DNA of 64,000 nucleotides from Henriciella marina (lineage in GTDB: Bacteria; Pseudomonadota; Alphaproteobacteria; Caulobacterales; Hyphomonadaceae): NCBI RefSeq assembly GCF_027213945.1, contig NZ_JAPWGW010000003.1:372001-436000 (forward strand), read 5' to 3'. This document shows, one piece after another, positions 10,542 through 20,030 of the stretch; the first letter of the stretch is position 1, and every line of letters begins with the position of its first letter. The notes under the pieces were generated by a model. It did no database searches and had not been told where the DNA came from. It worked only from the letters and a program-made list of their open reading frames with translations. Both the position numbers and the translations under genes were made by a program.

Positions 10542-11735
10542 TTACCTCAGCTTCAGCGTGGCAAGGCCCGCTAGGGCGAAGAGGACAGAGAGGATCCAGA
10601 AGCGAACGACAACCTTGGTCTCAGGCCAGTTCTCTTTCTGGAAGTGGTGGTGCAGCGGCGCCATCAGGAAGACGCGCTTGCCAGTCCCGGTCAGCCGCTT
10701 GGTGATCTTGAACCAGCCGACCTGGATCATCACCGACAGCGCCTCGATGACGAAGAGACCGCCAATGATAGCCAGCGCGAACTCATGCTTCACTGCGACT
10801 GCGACGACGCCGATGAGGCCGCCGAGACCAAGTGACCCCGTGTCGCCCATGAAAACGGTCGCCGGGAAAGCGTTGAACCAGAGAAAGCCCATACCAGCGC
10901 CAATCATCGCCCCCAGCAGGACGCTCATCTCACCCGCGCCGGGCGTGAACTGAATGCCGAGATAGTCGGCAAAGATGATGTTGCCGGTGAGGTAGGCGAT
11001 GAGAGCGTAAGAGCCGCCCGCAAAGATCACCGGCACGATAGCAAGTCCATCGAGCCCGTCAGTGAAGTTCACTGCATTGGCAGAGCCAACGACAACCACC
11101 ATCGCGAAGATGATGAAGAAGCCGCCGAGCGGGATGAAGTAGTCATTGACGAAAGGCACGGCGACGCCGCCAGAAAAGCTCTGATCGTTCGGCTCCAGCG
11201 AGGTTGGCGGCGCCAGCGCGGCGATGAGCTCAGCCAGGCCGTTCAGAGGGCCCCATTCCGCGTGGCCTAGCGGTGTATTGGCGCCGTGAAGGCCCATGAT
11301 GAAAGCACCGGCGAGCGCGGCGACCATGAACTCCACCATCAGGCGGACCTGCGCCGAGACGCCTGCGTCGGTCTGTTTGGTGACCTTCGCATAGTCATCG
11401 AGGAAGCCGAGGAAGGCGAAGGCGACTGTCACGAAGAGGACAGTCCAGATGTAGGGATTGCTGAGATCAGCCCAGAGAAGCGTCGCGACCAGAAGGCCGA
11501 TCCAGATCAGGAAGCCGCCCATTGTCGGCGTGCCGCGCTTTTCGAGCTGCGCCTGAAGCGAGAGGTCGCGGATCGGCTGACCCTTGCCCTGACGCTGGCG
11601 CAATTGACTGATGACCCAGTCCCCGCACAGCACCGAGAAGAGGAAAGCGGTAACGATCGCGCCGCCCGTGCGGAACGTCGTGTAGTTGAAAAGACGAAAG
11701 AACCCGTCGTCTGCGGCCAGCAGCTCATACAGCAT
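10542..11735 (-). CDS. mraY: Phospho-N-acetylmuramoyl-pentapeptide transferase
   Basis: MraY joins UDP-MurNAc-pentapeptide to undecaprenyl phosphate to make lipid I. The protein has about ten transmembrane helices. It shows the catalytic aspartate loop [16 protein letters not shown], the [10 protein letters not shown] motif, [12 protein letters not shown], and the histidine-rich MAPLHHHFQ loop. The start MLYELL at 11735 matches the family N-terminus. An upstream ATG at 11756 would add seven residues and extend the overlap with murF from 11 to 32 bases. Confidence 0.95.
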   Translation of the reverse strand: MLYELLAADDGFFRLFNYTTFRTGGAIVTAFLFSVLCGDWVISQLRQRQGKGQPIRDLSLQAQLEKRGTPTMGGFLIWIGLLVATLLWADLSNPYIWTVLFVTVAFAFLGFLDDYAKVTKQTDAGVSAQVRLMVEFMVAALAGAFIMGLHGANTPLGHAEWGPLNGLAELIAALAPPTSLEPNDQSFSGGVAVPFVNDYFIPLGGFFIIFAMVVVVGSANAVNFTDGLDGLAIVPVIFAGGSYALIAYLTGNIIFADYLGIQFTPGAGEMSVLLGAMIGAGMGFLWFNAFPATVFMGDTGSLGLGGLIGVVAVAVKHEFALAIIGGLFVIEALSVMIQVGWFKITKRLTGTGKRVFLMAPLHHHFQKENWPETKVVVRFWILSVLFALAGLATLKLR

Positions 11736-13215
11736 CGCGACCCCCTGCAGCCCCATCAGAGCCGCTATCCATCACCTGCTCGTCCGCGGTCTTGCTCCAC
11801 TGGCGCAACCTGTCTGCGAGCTTCCCCATCCCGGAGGCATTCGAGCCTTTAATCAAGAGGATATCACCGTCCCGCAGAGAGTTTTTCACCACCTCGTCGA
11901 GGCCGTCAGCTTTCTCTGCCCAGTGCGATTCTATCTGTGATTCGACGCCTGCCCGCAGGGCACGCATACCTTGGCCCGCAAGGTAGGCAACCGCCGCGCC
12001 GCTATCAATCAATGGTTTAGATAGCGCGCCGTGCTCTTTTTGCGACGTTTCGCCGACTTCAAGCATTTCGCCCAGCGCCACGAGATGGCGGCCGCCTTCT
12101 CTTGAGGCAAAGCTGGCGAGGGCAGCGCGCATGGATTCCGGGTTGGCATTGTAGGCATCATCCACGAGGACGAATTCGCCGCCGCCCGGCAGTTCGAGCC
12201 GTTCGGCCGTGCCCCGGCCAGCAGGCGGCGCATAACCGGACAGGTCCAGCGCAGCCTTGTAGAGATCGATCGAGCTGTGCAGGCCAACGGCCAGCAAGGC
12301 GCAGGCGACATTGTCTGCCCAGTGCTCGCCAACGGCATGAATTTCGACATCCAGTTTACAGGTCAGCGTGTCGAGCGCGATGTGGCTTATGCCACCCGCG
12401 CTGCCATAGGACTCAACCCACGACCATCCGTCTCGATTGCTGATCCAGTCGAGGCCTTCGCCCGCGCCATCCCGGCCAAACACAGCAATCGCGGCATTCG
12501 GCTTCAGCTCACGGACCCGCTCGACCAGAACGGGCAACAGCTTGTCACCGGCTGGCAGCACCACGACACCGTCCGGCTCGATGAGACCTGCGGCGATATC
12601 GGACTTCTCGCGCGCAACGCCCTCAATAGAGCCCAGCCCTTCAAGGTGCGCCGGCGCGATCTTGGTGATTATGCTGACATGGGGTGCAACCATTTTCGAC
12701 CGCGGCGCGATCTCGCCCGGTGTCGACATGCCGATTTCGAAGACAGCGTATTCTGTGTCGGCCGACATGCGCGCCAGCGTGAGCGGCACGCCCCAGTGAT
12801 TATTGAAGCTCTTGACCGACCAGTGCGCCCTGCCTGCGCCCCGGTGGATGCGGGCGATCATTTCCTTGACGCTGGTCTTGCCGACAGACCCGGTCACAGC
12901 GATCCGCACGGCGTCCGTTGCCCGCTCTCGCGCATAGAGACCGAGGGCCTCCAGCGCAGCCATGACATCGTCTACGATTATTAGCGGACCTGACGCGCCT
13001 TCGACCTCGCGGCTGACCAGCGCGGCACTTGCCCCTGCCCCGAAGGCCGCCGGGACGAAGTCGTGCCCGTCGCGAACGTCTTTGAGGGCGATGAAGAGGT
13101 CACCCTTCTCGAGCGAGCGCGTATCGATGGACACGCCATTCGCCTTAAAGGCAGCGGTTACACGTCCGCCGGTTGCCTCGGCAATCTCTTCAGAAGTCCA
13201 GAGCGGGCGTGCCAT
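11725..13215 (-). CDS. murF: UDP-MurNAc-tripeptide--D-alanyl-D-alanine ligase
   Basis: MurF adds the Ddl-made D-Ala-D-Ala dipeptide to the UDP-MurNAc tripeptide. The 496-residue protein has the MurE/MurF N-terminal domain ([16 protein letters not shown]), the P-loop [25 protein letters not shown], and [15 protein letters not shown] at the C-terminal domain. The start sits in a GTGATG context where ATG 13215 overlaps the murE TGA; GTG at 13218 is the alternative. The downstream mraY start lies inside its last codons. Confidence 0.95.
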   Translation of the reverse strand: MARPLWTSEEIAEATGGRVTAAFKANGVSIDTRSLEKGDLFIALKDVRDGHDFVPAAFGAGASAALVSREVEGASGPLIIVDDVMAALEALGLYARERATDAVRIAVTGSVGKTSVKEMIARIHRGAGRAHWSVKSFNNHWGVPLTLARMSADTEYAVFEIGMSTPGEIAPRSKMVAPHVSIITKIAPAHLEGLGSIEGVAREKSDIAAGLIEPDGVVVLPAGDKLLPVLVERVRELKPNAAIAVFGRDGAGEGLDWISNRDGWSWVESYGSAGGISHIALDTLTCKLDVEIHAVGEHWADNVACALLAVGLHSSIDLYKAALDLSGYAPPAGRGTAERLELPGGGEFVLVDDAYNANPESMRAALASFASREGGRHLVALGEMLEVGETSQKEHGALSKPLIDSGAAVAYLAGQGMRALRAGVESQIESHWAEKADGLDEVVKNSLRDGDILLIKGSNASGMGKLADRLRQWSKTADEQVMDSGSDGAAGGRDAV

Positions 13216-14648
13216 CACTTGCGCGCCTCCAGTGCCGCGAGAGCGGTATCCTGATCAGAGAAGGGAAGAATTTTGTCGCCAATGATCTGGCCGGTCTCGT
13301 GGCCCTTGCCGGCAATAAGAAGCGTATCGCCTGCCTGCAGCTGCGCGACGGCGTACTGGATGGCTTCGCCGCGATCAGCGATTTCCAGCGCTCCCTTCGC
13401 ACCGGCAAGCACCGACTTGCGGATCTCCGCTGCATCCTCAGAGCGCGGATTGTCGTCCGTAACGATGACGACATCCGCCTGCTTCACGGCCACCTCGCCC
13501 ATGATCGGCCGCTTCTTGCGGTCACGGTCTCCGCCGCAGCCGAAGATCACGAACAGGCGGCCCGCCGTGTGAGGGCGCGCGGCACGGATCAGCGTATCCA
13601 GACCATCTGGCGTGTGCGCATAATCGACAAAGACGCCTGCCCCGTCGGACGTTTCGCCGACAAATTCGAGACGGCCTTTCACTGGCTTCAGACCGGATAG
13701 GCCCTTCTTCACATCCGCAAGGCTCGCGCCCAGCGACAGCGCAAGCCCTGCGGCTGTGAGGGCATTGAGCGCCTGGAACTCACCGATAAGCGGAAGCTCG
13801 ACTTCGGTTTCCTCGCCATGCCATTTCAGGAATAGCGTCTGGCCAGTCGCCTTCGGCATCAGCTCGGCAATCTTGAGATCATCACCGCGCCAGCCTACAG
13901 AAAGCGGCTTCAGGCCGCGCGCCTTCGCGCCTGCCTCGAAGGCGCCGCGCTCGGGGCTGTCTGCATTAACGATAGCCGGTGCGCCCGCGGGGAGCAGATC
14001 CGAGAAGAGCCGCATCTTTGCTGCACGGTACTCATCCATGTCCGCATGGTAGTCGAGATGATCCTGGGTCAGGTTCGTGAAAGCGCCTGCGGCGAGCTTC
14101 ACAGCATCCAGCCTGTATTGGACCAGACCGTGGGAAGACGCCTCCATCGCGCAGTGCGTCACGCCCTCATCCGCGAGCTTCGCGAGTGTCGCATGGATCG
14201 CAACCGGGTCAGGTGTGGTGTGCCCAAGATCGATATGACCGTTCGGGCCGATCGCGCCGAGCGTTCCCATAGAGGCCGCCGTAATCCCGGCGCTCTCCCA
14301 GATCTGGCGCAGGAAATCGACGGTGGAGCTTTTGCCATTCGTGCCTGTGACTGCGACGACATGCTGGGGCTGGCGCGCATAGAACGCCGCCGACGCGGTC
14401 GCCAAAGCAAGGCGCGGCTCGTCTACCTCAATGGCGACAGCGTTCCCGACGTCTGGCAGGTCATGTCCGATGATCGCAACGGCGCCCTTTTCGAGCGCCT
14501 GCGGGATAAACTTACGGCCATCTGCAGCAACGCCTTTCAGGGCGGCGAAGACAAAGCCTGGGGCAACTTTTCGGCTGTCAGCCGTCAACCCGCTGACCTC
14601 TACGGTCGCGGGCAGGTTCTTTCCGGGAAACAGGGCGGCGAGGTTCAC
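13215..14648 (-). CDS. murE: UDP-MurNAc-L-Ala-D-Glu--meso-diaminopimelate ligase
   Basis: MurE adds the third stem residue. The DNPR motif (TDDNPRSED) marks the meso-diaminopimelate-specific type, matching a Gram-negative wall. Other features in the 477 residues are the N-terminal DSRKVAPGFVFAALKG block, the P-loop AVTGTNGKSSTVDFL, the TTPDP and EASSHGL stretches, and VDYAHTPDGLD before the C-terminal domain. It overlaps ftsI by ATGA and murF by one codon. Confidence 0.96.
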   Translation of the reverse strand: MNLAALFPGKNLPATVEVSGLTADSRKVAPGFVFAALKGVAADGRKFIPQALEKGAVAIIGHDLPDVGNAVAIEVDEPRLALATASAAFYARQPQHVVAVTGTNGKSSTVDFLRQIWESAGITAASMGTLGAIGPNGHIDLGHTTPDPVAIHATLAKLADEGVTHCAMEASSHGLVQYRLDAVKLAAGAFTNLTQDHLDYHADMDEYRAAKMRLFSDLLPAGAPAIVNADSPERGAFEAGAKARGLKPLSVGWRGDDLKIAELMPKATGQTLFLKWHGEETEVELPLIGEFQALNALTAAGLALSLGASLADVKKGLSGLKPVKGRLEFVGETSDGAGVFVDYAHTPDGLDTLIRAARPHTAGRLFVIFGCGGDRDRKKRPIMGEVAVKQADVVIVTDDNPRSEDAAEIRKSVLAGAKGALEIADRGEAIQYAVAQLQAGDTLLIAGKGHETGQIIGDKILPFSDQDTALAALEARK

Positions 14649-16300
14649 AGTGTACTCCTTCTCTCTGCGACGGAGCGAACGAGCGGGCTTTCATACGGGC
14701 CGTAATCATCGAAGCTGGGCTCTACGCCAAGTGACGGGGCGACCCGGTTGATGACCCGCCCCGCCGTCGGTGCAGCATTCCAGGCTGCCGTACGTCCGCG
14801 CCCGACATCCGCTTTGGGGGAGTCAAGCACGATCAATACGACATATTCAGGACTGTCAGCGGGAAATACCGCCGCAAAGGAGGCGATGTTCGCATTGTTG
14901 GCATAGCCGCCAGCGACAGGCTTTTCCGCCGTGCCAGTTTTGCCCGCCACGCGGTATCCGGCGACTTCGGCCTGCCCGCCTGTACCGTCAACGACCGCTT
15001 CGCGCAGCATGTGGGTGATAAGCGAGGCTGTCGGCGCAGAGACCACACGGCGCACTTCGCGCTCGGTGTTACGGTTTGCGAGGATGGTCGGCTCAATGAC
15101 TTCGCCGCTATTCGCGAACATCGAGAACGCGCCCGCAAACGCAATCGGCGAGACAGCGATGCCATGGCCATAGCTGACGGTGGCTGCATGGATATCGTCA
15201 AAGCGCGACGGCAAGATCGGGTCTGCGCTTCCGGCAAGCTCAATCGGTGAGCGCTCGAACAGGCCGAGGTTTTCCAGGATGTCCTGCTGGCGGCGTGCGC
15301 CGAGCATCAGGGCAACTTTAACCGTGCCGATATTGGAGCTTTCGGAAACAATCTTAGCCGGGGAAATGGGGCCCGGAATACGGTGCGTGTCGCCGATCCT
15401 GCGCCCTGCAATCACAATCGGCTCTTCGACGTCGAACGTATCCGAAGGGCGGATGGCGCCGGTATCGATGCCCGCTGCGACAGTGATCGGCTTGAAGACG
15501 GAGCCAAGCTCAAACACGGAATTGACGGCACGGTTGGCACGTGCCGGGTCATCGCCTGCAAGCGTGTGCGCGCGGTTCGGGTCAATCGGCGGCCAGCTTG
15601 CGAGGCCGAGCACTTCGCCATTTCGCGCATTGAGCACGACGCCCGCGCCGCCCTCGATCTCGTATTCAGTCGCGGCGGTTGAAAGCTCGGATTCGAGCAT
15701 GTGCTGAACGCTGGAATCAATCGTAAGGCGTAGCGGCTGCCCGCCATCCGCAAGCTCTGCATCGAGGGCATATTCGACGCCGGCGAGCCCCTGCCCGTCC
15801 GTACCAGCATAGCCAAGCACATGACCTGCCAGAGTCTTGCGCGGATAGACCCGGCGGCTCTCTTCTCGGAAGCCAAGACCTTCAAGATTGAGGTCGAACA
15901 CCGCCTTATGCTGGCGAGGCGTGAGGCCACGCTTGATCCAGACGAAAGCGCGCTCATTGTCAGAGAGGCGGCGCGTCAGCGTATCTACGTCCAGCTCCGG
16001 CAAGACGCTGACCAGACCTGCAGCGACAACTTCCGGCTCCCAGATGGCGCGGGGGTCAGCAAAAAGGGAGTAGACATTCACAGAAGTCGCCAGCAGCACG
16101 CCATTGCGGTCCACAATGTCGGCGCGGCGCGCAGGCTCTTCGAACGCGGTCGAAACGCCCTCCTGACCAGACGACCCGGCAAGGGCGACAAAGCCAGCCT
16201 TCATACTTACGGCAAAAAAGCCCGCGCAAAGCGCCAGCGACACGAGCCGCGCCCGCAGGGCAGAGCCCTCTACTTCGCTGGTCACGAGGCGATCAGTCAT
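14645..16300 (-). CDS. ftsI: Septal transpeptidase FtsI (PBP3)
   Basis: FtsI is the class B penicillin-binding protein that crosslinks septal peptidoglycan made by FtsW. The 551-residue product has one N-terminal membrane segment (about 17-37), a pedestal domain (RADIVDRNGVLLATS) and a transpeptidase domain. The domain has the active-site SVFK tetrad in ELGSVFKPIT, the SSN triad in ESSNIGTVK, and KTGTAEK. The start overlaps ftsL by 8 bases. The acidic/serine tail ends shortly after the transpeptidase fold. Confidence 0.96.
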   Translation of the reverse strand: MTDRLVTSEVEGSALRARLVSLALCAGFFAVSMKAGFVALAGSSGQEGVSTAFEEPARRADIVDRNGVLLATSVNVYSLFADPRAIWEPEVVAAGLVSVLPELDVDTLTRRLSDNERAFVWIKRGLTPRQHKAVFDLNLEGLGFREESRRVYPRKTLAGHVLGYAGTDGQGLAGVEYALDAELADGGQPLRLTIDSSVQHMLESELSTAATEYEIEGGAGVVLNARNGEVLGLASWPPIDPNRAHTLAGDDPARANRAVNSVFELGSVFKPITVAAGIDTGAIRPSDTFDVEEPIVIAGRRIGDTHRIPGPISPAKIVSESSNIGTVKVALMLGARRQQDILENLGLFERSPIELAGSADPILPSRFDDIHAATVSYGHGIAVSPIAFAGAFSMFANSGEVIEPTILANRNTEREVRRVVSAPTASLITHMLREAVVDGTGGQAEVAGYRVAGKTGTAEKPVAGGYANNANIASFAAVFPADSPEYVVLIVLDSPKADVGRGRTAAWNAAPTAGRVINRVAPSLGVEPSFDDYGPYESPLVRSVAERRSTL

Positions 16301-16637
16301 GACGCACCCCCTGCGAGCCGCCTTCGGCGAGGCTTATCTCACGGGCGTCATCCACGGCGCCGAAGATGTGCGGCAGGTCATCTGCGCGCACGAACTGTTC
16401 GGCCCGCGGCGTGACCATGCCAAGCTCATTGCGGGCATAGTCTTCGACCCAGTCTTCACGTGACAGGGTGCTGAGCTCGCCCAACAGGATCTGACGCTCA
16501 TCGATGGCGCGCTCGATTTCTGCTTCGATACCTGCGATGCGCTCAGCGCTGTCTGCGGCCCCATACTTCGCCCGGTAAAGGCTGAAGATCAGGAGCGCGA
16601 TGACACCGAGGCCGACCATGAATGCGCGGCGGCTCAT
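16293..16637 (-). CDS. ftsL: Cell division protein FtsL
   Basis: FtsL is a small bitopic divisome protein that pairs with FtsB through a coiled coil and helps activate FtsWI. The 114-residue protein has a very short cytoplasmic start, one membrane segment (about 5-21) and a heptad-like helix (ERIAGIEAEIERAIDERQ, about 32-49). A conserved alphaproteobacterial stretch LSREDWVEDYARNELGM follows. Similarity between FtsL proteins is low, so position between rsmH and ftsI is a large part of the evidence. Confidence 0.9.
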   Translation of the reverse strand: MSRRAFMVGLGVIALLIFSLYRAKYGAADSAERIAGIEAEIERAIDERQILLGELSTLSREDWVEDYARNELGMVTPRAEQFVRADDLPHIFGAVDDAREISLAEGGSQGVRHD

Positions 16638-17626
16638 GAGGAGACCTCCACGCTATCAAGGCCCGGAAGATTGAAACCGGTATCAACCGGCTCACCCCAT
16701 GCTGGCGCATCGGTACGCACCGCGAGGCGCAGCTTGGCAGACCGGGCACGCGGGTTCGCTTGCGTTTCTGCCTCGCCCGGCTCGATCGCTTTTCTCTTGA
16801 TGAGATTGAAACTTGGCGCGCGACCAGCCTCTGGCGCGGGTAGATAGCGAGAGCCACCGCCCGTCTGGCCAGCCCTCTCCTTCAGGAACTGCTTGACCAT
16901 CCTGTCCTCCAACGAGTGGAAAGTCACAATGGCTAGCCGGCCTCCTGGCCTCATCAGTGCCTCGCAGGCATCCAGAGCTCTTGCGAGCTCACCCAGCTCA
17001 TCATTGACGAACATCCTGATCGCCTGGAATGACCTGGTTGCTGGATGCGTCCGCGCGCCCCGGCGCCCGCCCATTGCATCTTCTATGTGGCTGGCAAGAT
17101 CGAGTGTTGTGGTGAACGGAGCCTTAAGACGCCGCGCGGAAATCGACTTTGCGATGCGGCGGGACTGCTTTTCCTCTCCGAGGCGGAAAATGATGTCGGC
17201 AAGGGCCTTTTCCGGCAGCGTATTAATCACATCAGCCGCTGAGGGGCCATCGCCGCCCATGCGCATATCGAGCGGCCCATCGCGCATGAATGAAAAGCCG
17301 CGCTCAGCCTCATCCAGCTGGAAGGAGGACACCCCAAGGTCGAGCGTGATCCCGTCTACCGCCTCATAGCCGGCAGCAGGCAACAACGTCGCCATCTCGC
17401 CAAAACAACCAAGCACCGGCGTGAGACGTCCGTCATAATCGTCAGACGCATTCGCCCGTTCGATCGCCGTCTCATCGCGATCGACACCGACTACGTGGCA
17501 ATTAGCTGCCTTGAGGATGGCGCGCATGTATCCCCCACCGCCCAGCGTGCCATCAACGATCACGTCGCCGTCCTGCGGCGCGAGCCCCTCAACGACTTCA
17601 TCCAGAAGAACCGGCACATGCCCCAT
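16634..17626 (-). CDS. rsmH: 16S rRNA (cytosine1402-N4)-methyltransferase
   Basis: RsmH (formerly MraW) methylates N4 of C1402 in the 16S rRNA P-site, using SAM. The 330-residue protein starts MGHVPVLLDEVVEGL. It carries the SAM loop VDGTLGGGGYMRAIL, GVSSFQLDEAERGFSF, the DMRMGGDGPSA stretch, the LARALDACEALMRPGGRLAIV block and FHSLEDRMVKQF. It overlaps mraZ by one base upstream and ftsL by ATGA downstream. Confidence 0.96.
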   Translation of the reverse strand: MGHVPVLLDEVVEGLAPQDGDVIVDGTLGGGGYMRAILKAANCHVVGVDRDETAIERANASDDYDGRLTPVLGCFGEMATLLPAAGYEAVDGITLDLGVSSFQLDEAERGFSFMRDGPLDMRMGGDGPSAADVINTLPEKALADIIFRLGEEKQSRRIAKSISARRLKAPFTTTLDLASHIEDAMGGRRGARTHPATRSFQAIRMFVNDELGELARALDACEALMRPGGRLAIVTFHSLEDRMVKQFLKERAGQTGGGSRYLPAPEAGRAPSFNLIKRKAIEPGEAETQANPRARSAKLRLAVRTDAPAWGEPVDTGFNLPGLDSVEVSS

Positions 17627-18126
17627 CAGACACCCCCTGCGCCAGCAGACCCGACACCCGGCAGGTTGCCCGAGGCCATGGCTTTCTGGAAAGGCTCGTC
17701 AAGCGCGCTCTGATTTTCGAGGGCAGCTTGCGCCATCTTCTCATCAAAGGCCTGAAAGCGCGACGGCTCCCAGATGTGAAAGCGGTCGAATGCGCCTGCA
17801 AAAACAAGCTTCTTCGTAATGCCTGCCGCTTCCAGCAGGTGTCCCGGCAGCGTAATGCGCCCGGTATCGTCCATCTTCAGATCAGCCGACTTAGTGAAAA
17901 TGGCATGCATGAAGGCGCGGCGATGCGGATCCGTTGGCGCCATGCGGGCGAGGGTTTGCCGGTAAAGAGCCATCAATTCATCGCCGCCGCCCTCAAGACA
18001 TCCCGATCCGTCCATGGCCGGCCAAAGAAAGAGCCGCGATCCGCCACCCAAGGCTGCGCGGAAGGATGCAGGCACGGAGACCCGCCCCTTCGCATCAAGC
18101 GCAGTTTCGTAGGTGGAAACGAACAC
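17626..18126 (-). CDS. mraZ: Transcriptional regulator MraZ
   Basis: MraZ is a ring-forming DNA-binding protein with two SpoVT/AbrB-type half-domains. In other bacteria it controls its own dcw operon. The 166-residue protein has both conserved D-x-x-x-R turns: ALDAKGRVSVPASFR near residue 10 and MDDTGRITLPGHLLE near residue 84. It is the first gene of the cluster. A regular array of TGGG boxes lies 58-91 bases upstream of its start codon, consistent with autoregulation. The alanine/glycine-rich tail is slightly longer than in Escherichia coli. Confidence 0.95.
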   Translation of the reverse strand: MFVSTYETALDAKGRVSVPASFRAALGGGSRLFLWPAMDGSGCLEGGGDELMALYRQTLARMAPTDPHRRAFMHAIFTKSADLKMDDTGRITLPGHLLEAAGITKKLVFAGAFDRFHIWEPSRFQAFDEKMAQAALENQSALDEPFQKAMASGNLPGVGSAGAGGV

Positions 18127-18492
18127 CAGCCACTATCCCTTCAACCCAGACCCACACCCGTGTGGGATTATCATGATCAAAATTGGGATAACATGGGGAA
18201 GCAAGGGCACCAATGGGCCGGGCTGGTGATTCGACCAATTCACAAGCGACCAGAGCAAGAACATAGCGCGAATATAGCGGAACGCCGTTCAGGCAAAAGG
18301 TGCGCCAAGAGCCGTCAGAGGCAATAAGTGACTGATTTACAAAGGGTTAACGCGGATCGAGAAACCCCCTGTATTTTTTCGCTGGCACCCTGCGATTTTT
18401 TTCTGAAGAGCGGCACACTTGCGAGCTTGCAAATTGGCGGTCTGAAGATTTTGACGACCAGCGCCCCGGTTCGGTGCTAGAGGCTGTCAGGA
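18127..18492. other. Divergent intergenic region between mraZ and trkH
   Basis: These 366 bases have no convincing gene. The mraZ-proximal 100 bases hold the TGGG array and, on the minus strand, a GATAAT that could be a -10 element (plus-strand 18167-18172). The trkH-proximal part is AT-richer and contains the polypyrimidine stretch near 18366-18382. No clean -35/-10 pair for trkH is visible. Confidence 0.6.
18163..18227 (+). promoter_or_regulatory. Candidate MraZ operator: 10-bp-spaced TGGG boxes
   Basis: TGGG occurs at 18184, 18194 and 18214 with AGGG at 18204, exactly one helical turn apart. Degenerate copies TGAT (18174) and TGGT (18224) keep the same phase, and a further TGGG sits at 18163. 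Known MraZ sites are TGGGN repeats separated by 5 bases, which is the same 10-base period. Here the boxes read on the strand opposite to mraZ. They flank a possible -10 at 18167-18172, so bound MraZ would block the promoter. Operator function is inferred. Confidence 0.72.
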
Positions 18493-19947
18493 ATGCAGAT
18501 TCGAGCCGTCATATTCGCCATCGGCATCATGGTTGCCCTGCTGGGCGCCGCCATGATCCCGTCAGCCCTGCTGGACATTGCGGACAATTCTGACCAGTGG
18601 CCCATCTTCCTGGTATCTTCTGCCGTTAGCATCCTGATCGGCGCAGGGCTTGCGGTGCTGTCAGGTGGCGCACCGCCATCCACTGGGGCGCGGGAGGCAT
18701 TCCTGCTGACAGTGGTAATCTGGATTGCCCTGCCCCTGATCGCGACCATCCCGTTCATCAGCTACGGCATGAACTTTACTGACTCCATGTTCGAGGCCGT
18801 GTCGGGCCTGACGACAACAGGCGCGACGGTGATGACGGGGCTCGATTCCACCCCGCGCGGCATCCTGCTGTGGCGGGCCATCCTGCAATGGATTGGCGGC
18901 ATCGGTATCATCGTGACCGCAATTGTGATCCTGCCCATGCTGCGCGTTGGCGGCATGCAGCTTTTCCAGATCGAAAGCTCGGATGTGTCGGGCAAGTTCC
19001 TGCCTCGCATTACCGAGATCACCGCCCAGACGGGTATTGTCTACCTGCTTATCTCCGCAATCTGTGCGATCGCGTACGCCGCCTGCGGCATGACCGCTTT
19101 CGACGCCATCGCCCACGCCATGACAACGATGTCGGCTGGCGGCTATTCAACCCACGATGCCTCATTTGGCTATTTCAGTGACACGCCTGCCGCCTATGCA
19201 GCGACCTTTTTCATGTTTGTCGCTGGCCTGCCGTTCAGTCTGCTCACCCTGCTCATCCTGCATGGGCGCTGGCGCCCCTTTGCCTCCGACCCACAGCCGC
19301 GGCTCTATTTCTGGCTCGCGCTCCTGTTCGCGCTGGTCATCGTTATCTGGCACGAAGCCGTCGTGGACCCGCCAATATTCGATCACGTCTTTCACGGTTT
19401 CAGGCAGGCGCTGTTCAACATCATCTCCATCATGACCGGCACCGGATACGCCTCGGCGCCCTATGACACCTGGGGCAGCCCCGTCACGGTCATCTTTCTG
19501 GCCGCCACATTTCTCGGTGGCTGCGCCGGGTCCGCAGCCTGCGGCATCAAGATGTTCAGGCTGGAAATCAGCTTCAAGGCGGTTGCCGCCTACGCCGCGC
19601 AGATTGTCCGCCCGAACCGCATTGTGCGCGTGCGCTATGCCGGACGGGTCGTATCTTCCGACACGCTCCAGTCCGTCATGGTTTTCGTTTTCCTATACCT
19701 TGCCACTTTCGTGGTTGCAGCAGTCCTTCTCTCGCTCACTGGAATGGACCCCCTTTCAGCAATTTCCGGTGCAGCGACCAGCGTCTCGAATGTCGGGCCG
19801 GGGCTTGGTCCAGAGATTGGCCCTTCCTCGACTTTTCAGAATATCCCAACCGCCGCCAAGTGGATCTGCCTAACCACGATGCTGCTTGGGCGGCTTGAGT
19901 TCGTTGCCGTCTTTACACTGATGACGTCGCGGTTCTGGCGCGGCTAG
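18493..19947 (+). CDS. trkH: TrkH-family potassium uptake protein
   Basis: TrkH/KtrB-type proteins are the membrane subunit of K+ uptake systems that work with a TrkA/KtrA gating ring. The 484-residue protein has four M1-P-M2-like repeats, and filter-like loops are visible: SGLTTTGATVMTG, TTMSAGGYSTHDASF, IMTGTGYASAPYDTW and ATSVSNVGPGLG. The positions KMFRLE and the Arg-rich cytoplasmic loops agree with TrkH. No trkA gene is adjacent, so the gating partner must be encoded elsewhere. Confidence 0.9.
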   Translation: MQIRAVIFAIGIMVALLGAAMIPSALLDIADNSDQWPIFLVSSAVSILIGAGLAVLSGGAPPSTGAREAFLLTVVIWIALPLIATIPFISYGMNFTDSMFEAVSGLTTTGATVMTGLDSTPRGILLWRAILQWIGGIGIIVTAIVILPMLRVGGMQLFQIESSDVSGKFLPRITEITAQTGIVYLLISAICAIAYAACGMTAFDAIAHAMTTMSAGGYSTHDASFGYFSDTPAAYAATFFMFVAGLPFSLLTLLILHGRWRPFASDPQPRLYFWLALLFALVIVIWHEAVVDPPIFDHVFHGFRQALFNIISIMTGTGYASAPYDTWGSPVTVIFLAATFLGGCAGSAACGIKMFRLEISFKAVAAYAAQIVRPNRIVRVRYAGRVVSSDTLQSVMVFVFLYLATFVVAAVLLSLTGMDPLSAISGAATSVSNVGPGLGPEIGPSSTFQNIPTAAKWICLTTMLLGRLEFVAVFTLMTSRFWRG

Positions 19948-20030
19948 CGCGACCTCGCGCTGCGGCAGGGCTCGCGGTCTTCGTTCACTGGCTTGCACGC
20001 CTATCGGCTTTCCGGCACACACTTTTCACA

